A stretch of 52,786 nucleotides of DNA, taken from positions 1 through 52,786 of the forward strand of contig CANRNN010000012.1 of assembly GCA_947632025.1 (NCBI GenBank), given 5' to 3'. The notes beneath the pieces are model-generated. The model made no database searches and was not told where the DNA came from. It saw only the letters and a program-made list of their open reading frames with translations. Below are positions 16,797 to 24,969 of this stretch, one piece after another. The stretch's first letter is position 1. Each line of letters opens with the position of its first letter. The DNA is from an uncultured Clostridia bacterium (GTDB taxonomy: Bacteria > Bacillota > Clostridia > Oscillospirales > Ruminococcaceae). A program made the position numbers and the translations under genes.

Positions 16797-17618
16797 ATGA
16801 GGAAAATTATTGCTGTTGCGGTGCTTTTTGTTTTTGCTTTATCCGCAGCGCCGAATGTTCCGGCGTTTGCGGCAAGCCCCGAAACGGGAAGCCTTGTCGT
16901 TATCGGCGATTCTATAGCTTCGGGCTACGGACTGCCCGATTACGCGGCGGGGGATAACTATTCCGCACCTCTTTCGTTCGCGAATATGGCAGGAGAATTT
17001 TATGAAGATTACAAAAATTTTGCAGTGGACGGGCGCACTTCGGCGGCGCTTCTGACGCAGTTTGACCACCCCGCGGGAGAGATGTGCGACGCGCTTGCGG
17101 AATGTTCGAGAGTGATAATTTCTATAGGCGGGAACGACTTCCTGAAGCCGATAATCTCCGCCGTGAAAACCGCTGCCGTCACGGATTCGGAACTTCTGGG
17201 GGAGATCCTTCGCGGCGAGCTTAAAGCGGAAACTCTCGGCGGGTATTCCAACCGCGTATTTCTTGCGGCTCTTGCAGCGGCAAAGAGCGTGGACGTTGAT
17301 AAAACCGTGTCCAATATCTCGCAGATAGTTGAGAAGATCCGCCGCGCAAATCCCAACGCGGAAATAACCCTGCTTACACTCTATGACCCGTTCGCGGGAA
17401 GCGTTCTGCTTAAAGCAGTATCCGAGGTCGCCGACGAAAAGCTCGCCGAGCTAAACGGCGGTATACGCAAGATCGCAGAGTCGGCTCCGGATAGGATAAA
17501 GACCGCCGATGTAAACGCTGCCTTCAAGGGTCACGAAAGCGAATTCACCAACATCGGACGGCTGGATATCCACCCGTCCGCCGCAGGACATTACGCTATT
17601 TTCAAGCTGTTATTTTAA
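16797..17618 (+). CDS. Secreted SGNH/GDSL hydrolase
   Basis: A 273-residue exported esterase-like enzyme. A signal peptide (KIIAVAVLFVFALSAAPNVPAFA) is followed by block I (VVIGDSIASGYGL), block III (ISIGGNDFL) and the C-terminal block V (DIHPSAAGHYAIF), giving Ser, Gly, Asn and Asp/His of the SGNH catalytic set. The length fits single-domain members. The ATG at 16797 follows GGGGAG at 16784; an earlier ATG at 16782 would overlap that site. It is a single-gene unit between its own leader and a terminator. It is not closely similar to the nearby SGNH lipoprotein. The substrate is unknown. Confidence 0.88.
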   Translation: MRKIIAVAVLFVFALSAAPNVPAFAASPETGSLVVIGDSIASGYGLPDYAAGDNYSAPLSFANMAGEFYEDYKNFAVDGRTSAALLTQFDHPAGEMCDALAECSRVIISIGGNDFLKPIISAVKTAAVTDSELLGEILRGELKAETLGGYSNRVFLAALAAAKSVDVDKTVSNISQIVEKIRRANPNAEITLLTLYDPFAGSVLLKAVSEVADEKLAELNGGIRKIAESAPDRIKTADVNAAFKGHESEFTNIGRLDIHPSAAGHYAIFKLLF

Positions 17619-17628
17619 TATGTGGAAC

Positions 17629-17657
17629 TTCCGCCGGAGCTTTTCGGCGGAATTTTC
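17629..17657 (+). terminator. Terminator between the SGNH hydrolase and the polyamine operon
   Basis: An 8-bp stem TTCCGCCG (17629-17636)/CGGCGGAA (17645-17652) with an 8-base loop, followed by TTTTCT. Confidence 0.75.
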
Positions 17658-17688
17658 TGTCGGAATCGAAAAAAATTTCGCAAACCCC

Positions 17689-17717
17689 TTGTAATTTTCT
17701 GCGGAATATGATATAAT
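17689..17717 (+). promoter_or_regulatory. Promoter of the polyamine operon
   Basis: TTGTAA (17689-17694) and TATAAT (17712-17717) are 17 bases apart, 59 bases before the speD start. No other clear promoter is seen before the next nine genes. Confidence 0.7.
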
Positions 17718-17776
17718 CTATTATAACTGTATAATGTGTTTTTTTAAATTAACTGCTGAATAAGGTGGTGTATAGG

Positions 17777-18592
17777 TTGGAAAAGAAACTTGCGCTTTAC
17801 GGGTTCAATAACCTCACAAAAACGTTGAGCTTCAATATTTACGATGTGTGCTACGCAAAAAGCGAGCGCGAACAGAAAGACTATATCGCGTATATAGATG
17901 AACAATATAATTCCGAGCGTCTTACGGGAATTTTGTGCGCCGTTACTGAAAAAATAGGCGCTACCGTGCTTAATATCTCAAAACAGGATTACGAACCTCA
18001 GGGCGCGTCCGTAAACGTCCTGTTCGCAGAGGGTACAGTGGATCCCGCACATATAGACGAAAGCTGCAACCGAGGTATGGGCTATTTTCAGAGCCTCGGC
18101 GCTGAGGGACAGACTATCTGTGCGCATCTGGACAAATCACATATCACGGTACATACTTTTCCTGAGTACCACCCCGATAAGGCTATCTCTACTTTCAGAG
18201 TGGATATAGACGTGGCGACGTGCGGAGAAATTTCCCCGCTTCAGACGCTGGATTTCCTTATCGGCTCATTTGATTCGGATATTATCATAATTGATTACAG
18301 AGTGCGCGGTTTCACGCGCGATGTATCGGGGAAAAAGTGCTTTATGGATGCGCCGATGACATCTATTCAGCAGTTCATAAATCCCGAAACTCTAACAAAA
18401 TACGACGCTATGGACGTGAACGTCTATCAGTCAAACATATTCCACACAAAAATGCTTATCAAAGAAATAGAGCTGCAAAACTATCTTTTTAACACCGACG
18501 TTTATGAAGTCCACCCGCAGGAGCGTCTGGAGATAACAAATTCCCTCCGAAGAGAAATGATCGAGATCTTCAGCGGAATGAATATCTATTGA
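17777..18592 (+). CDS. speD: S-adenosylmethionine decarboxylase, E. coli type
   Basis: Makes decarboxylated SAM, the aminopropyl donor for spermidine. The 271-residue protein is very like the E. coli class (264 residues): LYGFNNLTKTLSFNIYDVCYAK, YIAYIDEQYNSERLT, QDYEPQGASV, then LDKSHITVHTFPEYHP. The proenzyme cleaves itself before the Ser of LDKSH (residue 121 here) to give the pyruvoyl cofactor. DIDVATCGEISPL and VNVYQSNIFHTKML complete the match. The TTG at 17777 is chosen because AAGGTGG lies 8 bases upstream and the N-terminus then matches E. coli; GTG at 17765 would place that site inside the gene. First gene of the operon, 9 bases from speA. Confidence 0.95.
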   Translation: MEKKLALYGFNNLTKTLSFNIYDVCYAKSEREQKDYIAYIDEQYNSERLTGILCAVTEKIGATVLNISKQDYEPQGASVNVLFAEGTVDPAHIDESCNRGMGYFQSLGAEGQTICAHLDKSHITVHTFPEYHPDKAISTFRVDIDVATCGEISPLQTLDFLIGSFDSDIIIIDYRVRGFTRDVSGKKCFMDAPMTSIQQFINPETLTKYDAMDVNVYQSNIFHTKMLIKEIELQNYLFNTDVYEVHPQERLEITNSLRREMIEIFSGMNIY

Positions 18593-18601
18593 GGTGCGAA
18601 T

Positions 18602-20059
18602 GTGCAAGGCAAAATGAAGCTTGACCAGAACCGCGCCCCGCTTTACGAGGCAATGAACGAACACAGACTGAATCGGGTCGTGCCGTTCGATGTTCCCGGA
18701 CATAAGGGCGGACGGGGCAATAAGAAGCTTACGGATCTTCTCGGAGAAGCGTGTTTGAAAAATGACGTGAATTCCATGAAGCCGCTTGACAATCTCTGCC
18801 ACCCTGTTTCGGTGATAAAGGAAGCGCAGGAGATCGCAGCGGACGCTTTCGGCGCTGAAAATTCTTTCTTTATCGTGAACGGCGCGACAGGTGCGGTGCA
18901 GGCGATGGTAATGTCCGTGTGCAAGGCGGGCGATAAGATAATCCTGCCTCGGAACGTTCACAGAAGCGCCATAAACGCTCTTGTGGTGTGCGGGGCTGTT
19001 CCTGTTTATGTGAATCCGGGAGTTAATTCACAGCTCGGTATACCTCTGGGTATGACCCCCGAAGCAGTGGAACAGGCAATAATCGAAAATCCCGACGCGG
19101 AGGCGGTGCTAGTAAACAACCCGACATACTACGGCATTTGCTCCGATCTGAAAAAAATAACCGAGATAGCACACAGCCACGGGCTTAAGGTACTCTGCGA
19201 CGAAGCTCACGGAACGCATTTCTATTTCGGCGATGATATGCCCGTTTCGGGAATGGCTGTCGGCGCGGATATGGCGGCAGTTTCCGTCCACAAAACGGGC
19301 GGTTCGCTTACACAAAGCGCCATTTTGCTTATGGGAAAGCAGGTCAGCGCCGATTATGTACGACAGATAATAAACCTCACACAGACCACTTCCGCAAGCT
19401 ATCTGCTTATGGTGTCGCTTGATCTGGCACGGCAGAATCTGGCGCTTTCGGGGCGGGAATTCTATGAAAAGACCGTAAAATTCGCAGAGTATGCGCGGCG
19501 TGAAATAAACGCCATAGGCGGGTATTACGCTTTCGGCGAGGAGCTTTGCAACGGGAGCGATTTTTACGCATTTGACAAGACAAAGCTGTCTATCCATACC
19601 CGCGCTATGGGTCTGGCAGGGATAGAGGTGTACGATATTCTCCGCGACGAGTACGGGATTCAGATAGAATTCGGAGATATAGGGAATATTCTGGCGATAA
19701 TCACGGGCGGCGACAGGTCGCTTGAGATCGAGCGGCTCGTGTCGGCGCTGTATGAGATAAAGCGGCTCTACGGGCGCGACCCTGCGGGGCTTTACGATCA
19801 TGAATATATAAACCCTATAGTAGTCACAACGCCGCAGCAGGCGTTTTATGCCGAGCAGGAAACACTTCCGATAGAGCAGACAGCAGGCAGAGTATGCAGC
19901 GAGTTTGTTATGTGCTATCCTCCGGGGATACCTATCTTAGCACCGGGCGAGAGGATAACGCCCGACATTCTGGAATACATCACGTTCGCAAAGAAAAGGG
20001 GCTGCAATGTAACGGGCTGCCGCGATATGAGGGTAGAATATCTTCAGGTCGTGAAATGA
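18602..20059 (+). CDS. speA: Orn/Lys/Arg decarboxylase, arginine-decarboxylase type
   Basis: A PLP enzyme of the Bacillus SpeA type (485 residues, the usual length), which would make agmatine from arginine. The N-terminus has VPFDVPGHKGGRG, then FIVNGATGAVQAM, HRSAINALVVCGA, CDEAHGTHFYFG and the PLP lysine in SVHKTGGSLTQS; the C-terminus ends with YPPGIPILAPGE. Ornithine- and lysine-specific members share all these motifs, so the substrate is inferred from the link with speD and speE. The start GTG 18602 lies after GAGGTG, which overlaps the speD stop. No agmatinase follows, which matters for the pathway. Confidence 0.9.
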   Translation: MQGKMKLDQNRAPLYEAMNEHRLNRVVPFDVPGHKGGRGNKKLTDLLGEACLKNDVNSMKPLDNLCHPVSVIKEAQEIAADAFGAENSFFIVNGATGAVQAMVMSVCKAGDKIILPRNVHRSAINALVVCGAVPVYVNPGVNSQLGIPLGMTPEAVEQAIIENPDAEAVLVNNPTYYGICSDLKKITEIAHSHGLKVLCDEAHGTHFYFGDDMPVSGMAVGADMAAVSVHKTGGSLTQSAILLMGKQVSADYVRQIINLTQTTSASYLLMVSLDLARQNLALSGREFYEKTVKFAEYARREINAIGGYYAFGEELCNGSDFYAFDKTKLSIHTRAMGLAGIEVYDILRDEYGIQIEFGDIGNILAIITGGDRSLEIERLVSALYEIKRLYGRDPAGLYDHEYINPIVVTTPQQAFYAEQETLPIEQTAGRVCSEFVMCYPPGIPILAPGERITPDILEYITFAKKRGCNVTGCRDMRVEYLQVVK

Positions 20060-20083
20060 TCCCGCGCAATAAGGAGTTTTGCA

Positions 20084-20944
20084 ATGGAGCTTTGGTTCAC
20101 GGAAAATCACACGGAAGGCGTGCGCTTTTCGATAAAAATAAAAAAACATCTCGTTTCAGAACAGAGCGAGTTCCAGAAAATAGATATCCTCGATTCCGAG
20201 GAGTTCGGGAGGATACTTGTTCTTGACGGGTGCCTTATGCTTACGGAAAAGGACGAGTATATCTACCACGAGATGATAACTCATGTGCCTATGTCCGTCA
20301 ATCCCGAAATAAAAAAGGTCCTCGTTATCGGCGCGGGCGACGGCGGCACGGTGCGCGAGCTTTGCCGATTCAAAAGCGTTGAACATATTGATATGGTGGA
20401 AATTGACAAGCGCGTGGTGGAGCTGTGCCGCGAGTATCTACCGAAAACGGCGTGTTCTCTCGGCGATCCGAGAGTTCACATCTATTACGAGGACGGTCTT
20501 AAATTCGTCCGCGGCGCGGAAAACGAATACGATTTGATAATCGTCGATTCTACCGACCCGTTCGGACCGGGAGAGGGTCTGTTTACGCGTGAATTTTACG
20601 GAAACTGCTATAAGGCGCTGAATGATACGGGCATTCTTGTAAATCAGCACGAAAGCACGTTCTACGACGAATATGCGCAGATAATGAAACGCGCCCACGC
20701 AAGGATAAAAAGCTTTTTCCCGATAGCGCTCGTCTATCAGGCGCATATCCCGACTTATCCGTCGGGTCAGTGGCTGTTCGGCTTCGCGTCTAAGAAATTC
20801 CACCCCGTAGACGACCAGAACGCCGAGTGGTGGCTTTCTCAGAATCTGAAAACGGGATACTACAACCGCTTTGTTCACAGCGGGTGTTTCGCTCTGCCGA
20901 ATAACGTCCGCGACGTTTTAAGGGAAACAAAGCCCGCGACATAA
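20084..20944 (+). CDS. speE: Spermidine synthase
   Basis: Transfers the aminopropyl group from decarboxylated SAM to putrescine (or a related amine such as agmatine). The 286-residue sequence has the N-terminal MELWFTENHTEGVRFSI, QSEFQKIDILDSEEFGRIL, the SAM-binding GAGDGGTVRE, VEIDKRVVE and the catalytic DSTDPFGPGEGLFTREFY; length is as usual. AAGGAG precedes the ATG. It follows speA by 24 bases. Whether the acceptor is putrescine or agmatine cannot be read from the motifs, and no agmatinase gene is present here to release putrescine. Confidence 0.94.
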   Translation: MELWFTENHTEGVRFSIKIKKHLVSEQSEFQKIDILDSEEFGRILVLDGCLMLTEKDEYIYHEMITHVPMSVNPEIKKVLVIGAGDGGTVRELCRFKSVEHIDMVEIDKRVVELCREYLPKTACSLGDPRVHIYYEDGLKFVRGAENEYDLIIVDSTDPFGPGEGLFTREFYGNCYKALNDTGILVNQHESTFYDEYAQIMKRAHARIKSFFPIALVYQAHIPTYPSGQWLFGFASKKFHPVDDQNAEWWLSQNLKTGYYNRFVHSGCFALPNNVRDVLRETKPAT

Positions 20945-20986
20945 CGCGGCTTTAAGGTACAGTAAATAATGCCAAAGGAGTTTATT

Positions 20987-21364
20987 ATGCTTATTAACTT
21001 TGAAGATCTTCCCAAGATGTCTGTGGAAAATTTCCGCGGCGGTGAGAAAACAACTCACGAGCGGATATACGCGGATATGCTCAACCGACTGTCGAAGATA
21101 ACACTTGAACCGGGTGCGACAATAGGACTGCATAAGCATGTTACAAGCTCGGAGTTCATTTTTGTGCTTTGCGGAAAGGGCAGGGTCATCTGCGACGGAA
21201 AATCGGAAATACTGACGCAGGGGCTGGGTTCTTACTGCCCGATGGGAAGCGAGCATACCATAATCAACGACGGCGAGGACGAGCTTATCATATATTCCGT
21301 AACGCCCGAACACACGGGTCATAACATCACTGCCGATGATTACGAAAGCGAAATAAGCTTCTGA
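20987..21364 (+). CDS. Small cupin-domain protein
   Basis: A 125-residue single-domain cupin. Metal ligands are visible in GLHKHVTSSEFIFVL (H-x-H and E) and in GSEHTIIN (His), with the glycine turns GKGRV and PMGSEH between. The start is ATG 20987 because AAAGGAG lies 7 bases before it; an ATG at 20969 would place that site within the gene. Lying between speE and the membrane proteins, it is part of the polyamine operon, but cupins have many roles (isomerase, lyase, sensor), and none can be assigned here. Confidence 0.8.
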   Translation: MLINFEDLPKMSVENFRGGEKTTHERIYADMLNRLSKITLEPGATIGLHKHVTSSEFIFVLCGKGRVICDGKSEILTQGLGSYCPMGSEHTIINDGEDELIIYSVTPEHTGHNITADDYESEISF

Positions 21365-21381
21365 TTACATAAGGAGAATTG

Positions 21382-22029
21382 ATGTCAAGACCTTTACGCG
21401 GCAGACTGGCAAGCTATGTCATTATAATAGTTTTCGCGCTGGCGTTTTGCATATCGTGTATAGCGGGGGGAATTTCCGATCTTTCAGCAAAGTCCGCTCC
21501 GAAAGAACTTGCTTTCAAGGGCGATGTTATCGAATACGACGCGTATTATGCGCAGGAAGTGTGGGTAATTTCGCACAGGCTGTTCGGGTTTATCCCGACG
21601 CGGAAAGAGTATTTTTACCTTACGGCAAGCGAGGACGGCGCAGAGCAGTATCTTGTTTTGGCAAGCAAGCGTTGGCTCGAGGACAATTTCGACTCGGAAG
21701 GGCTTGCACGCGGCGACGATGTGCATATAACCGCTCTTTTGCGGAGAACTGCTCCCAAAAACGGGCTTTACACGAGCGAAATAAACGACTGGCTTTCGGA
21801 CATCGACGTTTCGATAAACGAGAACTTGTACGCCGACAGCAATTACAAAACGGTCGGCGTGCTTAAAATTGTCGTGGCGGTGCTGACGCTTGTTGTTGCC
21901 GCGCTTATAATAACGATTTTGAGATTTCACGCGCTCGGAATGATTGGCGGCGCGGGCGGCAAAGCCCTTATAGCGGGGTCGTATGCGGCGGTGCTGGCGT
22001 TGGTGGTTATTATTGTGGGATTTCTCTGA
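21382..22029 (+). CDS. Membrane protein A of a three-gene family in the polyamine operon
   Basis: A 215-residue protein: one membrane helix near the N-terminus (about 10-32), an extracytoplasmic domain of ~120 residues, and two helices at the C-terminus (VLKIVVAVLTLVVAALIITIL and a last stretch ending in LALVVIIVGFL). The middle domain has FYLTASEDGAEQYLVLASKRW and NFDSEG, which recur in the next two genes. AAGGAG precedes the ATG. The stop overlaps the next start by one base (TGATG). The family is not recognised. A sensor or transporter-accessory role in polyamine handling is only suggested by position. Confidence 0.7.
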   Translation: MSRPLRGRLASYVIIIVFALAFCISCIAGGISDLSAKSAPKELAFKGDVIEYDAYYAQEVWVISHRLFGFIPTRKEYFYLTASEDGAEQYLVLASKRWLEDNFDSEGLARGDDVHITALLRRTAPKNGLYTSEINDWLSDIDVSINENLYADSNYKTVGVLKIVVAVLTLVVAALIITILRFHALGMIGGAGGKALIAGSYAAVLALVVIIVGFL

Positions 22030-22654
22030 TGAATAAGATAAAAATTCCGTTTTTTGCGGTAGTTATCACGGTGTTTGTCATAATTCTGACAACTACCGGG
22101 ATAATTCGGCTTTGCAAACAGCCTGCTTCTGCAAATAAAGAGGGAGATGTCGGCGAATATAAGATAAGTTATGCCACAGAGGTGCTTCAGGTCGACAATA
22201 TCGTCGACAACGTCCCGTTTTTAAGCGAACATTTTTTATGGTCTGCAACGAGGCGGGAGAGCCTTATCCGTTCGTTTTGCGGGCAGAAATGTCGTGGTAT
22301 AACAAGAATTTCGACAAGAGCGGAAAGGCTAAAGAGCCTGTAACGGCGCGGTTTCTTGTAAGAAAACCGTCCTCGGATAAAGCAAAGGTTCTGTCGCAGA
22401 TAAACGCGGAAATTGTCGGAGAGGAAATCCCGTGGTGGCACGAGGGGACTGTGATAAATTCGCGGTTTTACGCGGACAAGACTTACCGCACGTATATTTT
22501 CGCAGAATTCGGGATTTGCATAGCTGCTGCGGCGGCTTATGTGCTTTTTAAATTGTCGGTAAGGGTCAAAGCAAAGGCTGCAATGCTCGCGGGAGGGTTT
22601 GCGTCAACAGTGGCAGCGGTCTTGCTGTTCATTTATATAATGGTTATGACTTAG
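22029..22654 (+). pseudogene. Membrane protein B, interrupted by a one-base frameshift
   Basis: The start (ATG 22029, MNKIKIPFFAVVITVFVIILTTTGII) reads in one frame to SEHFLW, and the rest (FFMVCNEAGEPYPFVLRAEM through NFDKSG to the C-terminal helices, ending at 22654) reads in another. The switch falls at a run of six Ts at 22232-22237; adding one T would restore a ~208-residue protein with the same plan as genes A and C, including aligned FMVCNEAG/FYLTASED and NFDKSG/NFDSEG segments. It is either a recent pseudogene, a sequencing error in a homopolymer, or a slippage site. It overlaps gene A by one base. Confidence 0.7.
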
Positions 22655-22728
22655 AAATAATAGATTTTCAGGTGGTCAAGGCTATGGGCATAAGCAGAAC
22701 ATTGATAACAGGTGCGGCGTATGAATAA
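22653..22728 (+). repeat. Vestigial copy of the start of the downstream dehydrogenase gene, with a 14-codon ORF
   Basis: About 65 bases here match the region around the start of the dehydrogenase gene (23392-23453): an AT-rich leader, GGTGGTCAAGGCTATG against GGGGGTCAAAGCTATG, then AGCAGAACATTGATAACAGG against AGCAGAGCATTGATAATAGG. The copy carries a short ORF from ATG 22684 to TAA 22728 (MGISRTLITGAAYE), whose end overlaps the ATG of membrane protein C at 22721. Together with 23392-23453 it forms direct repeats flanking gene C. Confidence 0.75.
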
Positions 22729-23335
22729 AAAATTCCCCATTAACACGTTGATAGCATCGGCAATTACGTTGTATCAGCTTGTTGTCGGTATAATCGAGCT
22801 TAATAAGATCCCAAGCGATGATTATAGCAAGGGTTCTGCTGTGGAAGTTACGGTTTTCGGAGGATTCAGGGCAGCCGTATTCGAGCATGGTTTCTTAGGC
22901 GTAAAATTATGGACGGACTATTATTATCTTATTTTAGATGAAAGCGGCGTCTGTCAGATGCTTATCCGTGCGGACAGCTCACTAGGAAACAAATTTGACA
23001 GCGAAGGTATAGCTTCAAGCATAACGACCGTAAAGGGAATTGTAAAAACCGTTCCCAAACAGATAAGCGATATTATAAGGCAGCAAAACTATTCGTCCTA
23101 TTACGGGGTGAGTGAAACGCTTTATATCAATTTGCTTTATAAGCGCGTCGCGTGGTGCAGGATAGGCGTTTTTGCAAGTTTTTTCACTGCTGCGGGATTG
23201 ATATTTTTAAGGTATCATCTTCTTGTTTCGGAAAAAATTATCGTAAGAGGCACTGTGGCAACAATATTATCAGTGGCTATTTTTATGTTTATCAATTTAG
23301 CTGCAGGGCTTATGATATATGTGATGTTGGTATGA
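22721..23335 (+). CDS. Membrane protein C of the three-gene family
   Basis: A 204-residue protein built like membrane protein A: N-terminal helix (about 8-25), extracytoplasmic domain with YYYLILDESGVCQMLIRADSSLG and NKFDSEG, then two C-terminal helices (IGVFASFFTAAGLIFL and a segment ending in LAAGLMIYVML). The ATG at 22721 overlaps the stop of a 14-codon ORF that has the better ribosome binding site (GGTGG), so it may be translated by coupling; GTG 22712 is an alternative. The direct repeats on both sides suggest it arrived as a unit by duplication. No known family is recognised. Confidence 0.65.
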   Translation: MNKKFPINTLIASAITLYQLVVGIIELNKIPSDDYSKGSAVEVTVFGGFRAAVFEHGFLGVKLWTDYYYLILDESGVCQMLIRADSSLGNKFDSEGIASSITTVKGIVKTVPKQISDIIRQQNYSSYYGVSETLYINLLYKRVAWCRIGVFASFFTAAGLIFLRYHLLVSEKIIVRGTVATILSVAIFMFINLAAGLMIYVMLV

Positions 23336-23391
23336 ATCATTCAGAATGTACTGTCAATTATTGAATGTTATCGGGTATTTCCCGAAAGAAT

Positions 23392-23453
23392 ATAAATAAT
23401 TTTTAGGGGGTCAAAGCTATGAGCAGAGCATTGATAATAGGTGCGGGCGGCGT
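23392..23453 (+). repeat. Parent copy of the direct repeat, spanning the dehydrogenase start
   Basis: The leader, ribosome binding site and first ~11 codons of the dehydrogenase gene. It matches 22653-22720 with a few substitutions and two short gaps; the two copies are about 735 bases apart and bracket membrane protein C. Confidence 0.75.
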
Positions 23454-24621
23454 TGCGTCGGTAGTTGTCGCGAAATGCTGCCAGAACAGCGAGGTTTTTT
23501 CGGAAATTATGATTGCGTCGCGAACAAAAGCAAAATGCGACGCGTTAAAGGAGAAATGGCAGGACAAGACCAAAACCGTTATCTCAACGGCTGCGGTGGA
23601 CGCGGATAACGTTCCGCAGCTTGTAGGGCTTATAAACGAGTACAAGCCCGATATTGTAATGAATATCGCCCTGCCGTATCAGGATCTGCACATTATGGAC
23701 GCTTGTCTTGAATGTAAGGTGGATTATCTTGACACGGCAAATTACGAACCGGAAGATACCGCAAAATTCGAGTATTCGTGGCAGTGGGCGTATAAAGAGC
23801 GTTTCGAGAAAGCGGGAATAACGGCTGTTCTCGGCTGCGGTTTCGATCCCGGAGTTACGGGAGTTTTCTCCGCTTACGCTATGAAGCACGAATTTGACGA
23901 GATAAACTATATTGACATTCTCGACTGCAACGGCGGCGACCACGGCTATCCGTTCGCGACAAATTTCAACCCCGAAATAAATATCCGCGAGGTTTCCGCG
24001 AAAGGCAGCTATATCGAAAACGGCAAGTGGGTCGAAACCGAGCCTATGGAGATAAAGCGCGTGTACAATTTTAAGGGAGTAGGCGAAAAGGATATGTATC
24101 TGCTTCACCACGAGGAATTGGAAAGCCTTGCGCTGAACATCAAGGGCATAAAGCGCATTCGTTTCTTTATGACGTTCGGGCAGAGCTATCTTAACCACCT
24201 CCAGTGCCTTAAAGATGTGGGAATGACAAGCATTGAGCCGATTATGTTTGAGGGTAAGGAGATAGTACCCTTGCAGTTTCTGAAAGCAGTTTTGCCCGAC
24301 CCCGCGTCTTTAGGTCCGAGGACTGTCGGCAAAACGAACATCGGCTGTATTTTCCGCGGCAAGAAGGACGGCAAGGACAAGAATTACTACCTCTACAATA
24401 TCTGCGACCATCAAGAGTGCTACAGGGAAGTCGGCTCTCAGGCGATCTCGTATACAACTGGCGTTCCCGCAATGATAGGCGGCATGATGGTTCTCACGGG
24501 CAAGTGGAAGAAAGCCGGCGTGTGGAATGTCGAGCAATTCGACCCCGATCCGTTTATGGACGCGCTGAATAAGTGGGGTCTGCCTTGGGAAGAGGACAGA
24601 AACCCCGTTCTGGTCGACTGA
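23419..24621 (+). CDS. Carboxynorspermidine/carboxyspermidine dehydrogenase (saccharopine dehydrogenase family)
   Basis: Condenses aspartate semialdehyde with a diamine and reduces the imine to carboxy(nor)spermidine, the first step of the decarboxylated-SAM-independent route. The 400-residue protein starts with a Rossmann motif MSRALIIGAGGVASVV, then SRTKAKCDAL, the region DTANYEPED and GCGFDPGVTGVFSAYAM, and ends in GGMMVLTGKW. Length and motifs match the family, and the decarboxylase partner lies two genes downstream. GGGGG just upstream is the ribosome binding site. The amine acceptor could be putrescine, diaminopropane or agmatine; this cannot be told from sequence. Confidence 0.92.
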   Translation: MSRALIIGAGGVASVVVAKCCQNSEVFSEIMIASRTKAKCDALKEKWQDKTKTVISTAAVDADNVPQLVGLINEYKPDIVMNIALPYQDLHIMDACLECKVDYLDTANYEPEDTAKFEYSWQWAYKERFEKAGITAVLGCGFDPGVTGVFSAYAMKHEFDEINYIDILDCNGGDHGYPFATNFNPEINIREVSAKGSYIENGKWVETEPMEIKRVYNFKGVGEKDMYLLHHEELESLALNIKGIKRIRFFMTFGQSYLNHLQCLKDVGMTSIEPIMFEGKEIVPLQFLKAVLPDPASLGPRTVGKTNIGCIFRGKKDGKDKNYYLYNICDHQECYREVGSQAISYTTGVPAMIGGMMVLTGKWKKAGVWNVEQFDPDPFMDALNKWGLPWEEDRNPVLVD

Positions 24622-24632
24622 AAGGATTATCA

Positions 24633-24956
24633 ATGGAAGAGCTTATCGTAGGCATTGTTTGCCTAACATTAGCGGCAGCAAGCGTGATTTTGGGCATAAT
24701 GCAGCTTTGCGAAAAGGGAAAACCGTTCAACAATTCATATCTCTTCGCAAGCGAACAAGAGCGTAAAACTATGGATTTAAAGCCGCTTTTCAGACAGTCG
24801 GGTGCGGTTTTTCTGCTTATCGGTGTTATATTTATCATAAATGCGGCAGGTTGTCTTTTGAAAAACAGCAATATTTTCTATCTGCTGATACCCGTAATAG
24901 CCGGAACGCTGATTTACGCAGTAGTTTCAAGCGTTGCGATGAATAAAAAGAGTTAG
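24633..24956 (+). CDS. Small three-helix membrane protein (DUF3784-like)
   Basis: A 107-residue protein with hydrophobic helices at about 4-24, 57-76 and 80-102, and a cytosolic-type segment FASEQERKTMDLKPLFRQSG between the first two. That charged segment followed by two helices is reminiscent of DUF3784 proteins, which are not characterised. The ATG at 24633 follows AAAGGA at the end of the dehydrogenase gene; the open frame from 24573 overlaps that gene. It is 13 bases from the decarboxylase. Function unknown. Confidence 0.6.
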   Translation: MEELIVGIVCLTLAAASVILGIMQLCEKGKPFNNSYLFASEQERKTMDLKPLFRQSGAVFLLIGVIFIINAAGCLLKNSNIFYLLIPVIAGTLIYAVVSSVAMNKKS

Positions 24957-24969
24957 GTGAAAGGCTCAA

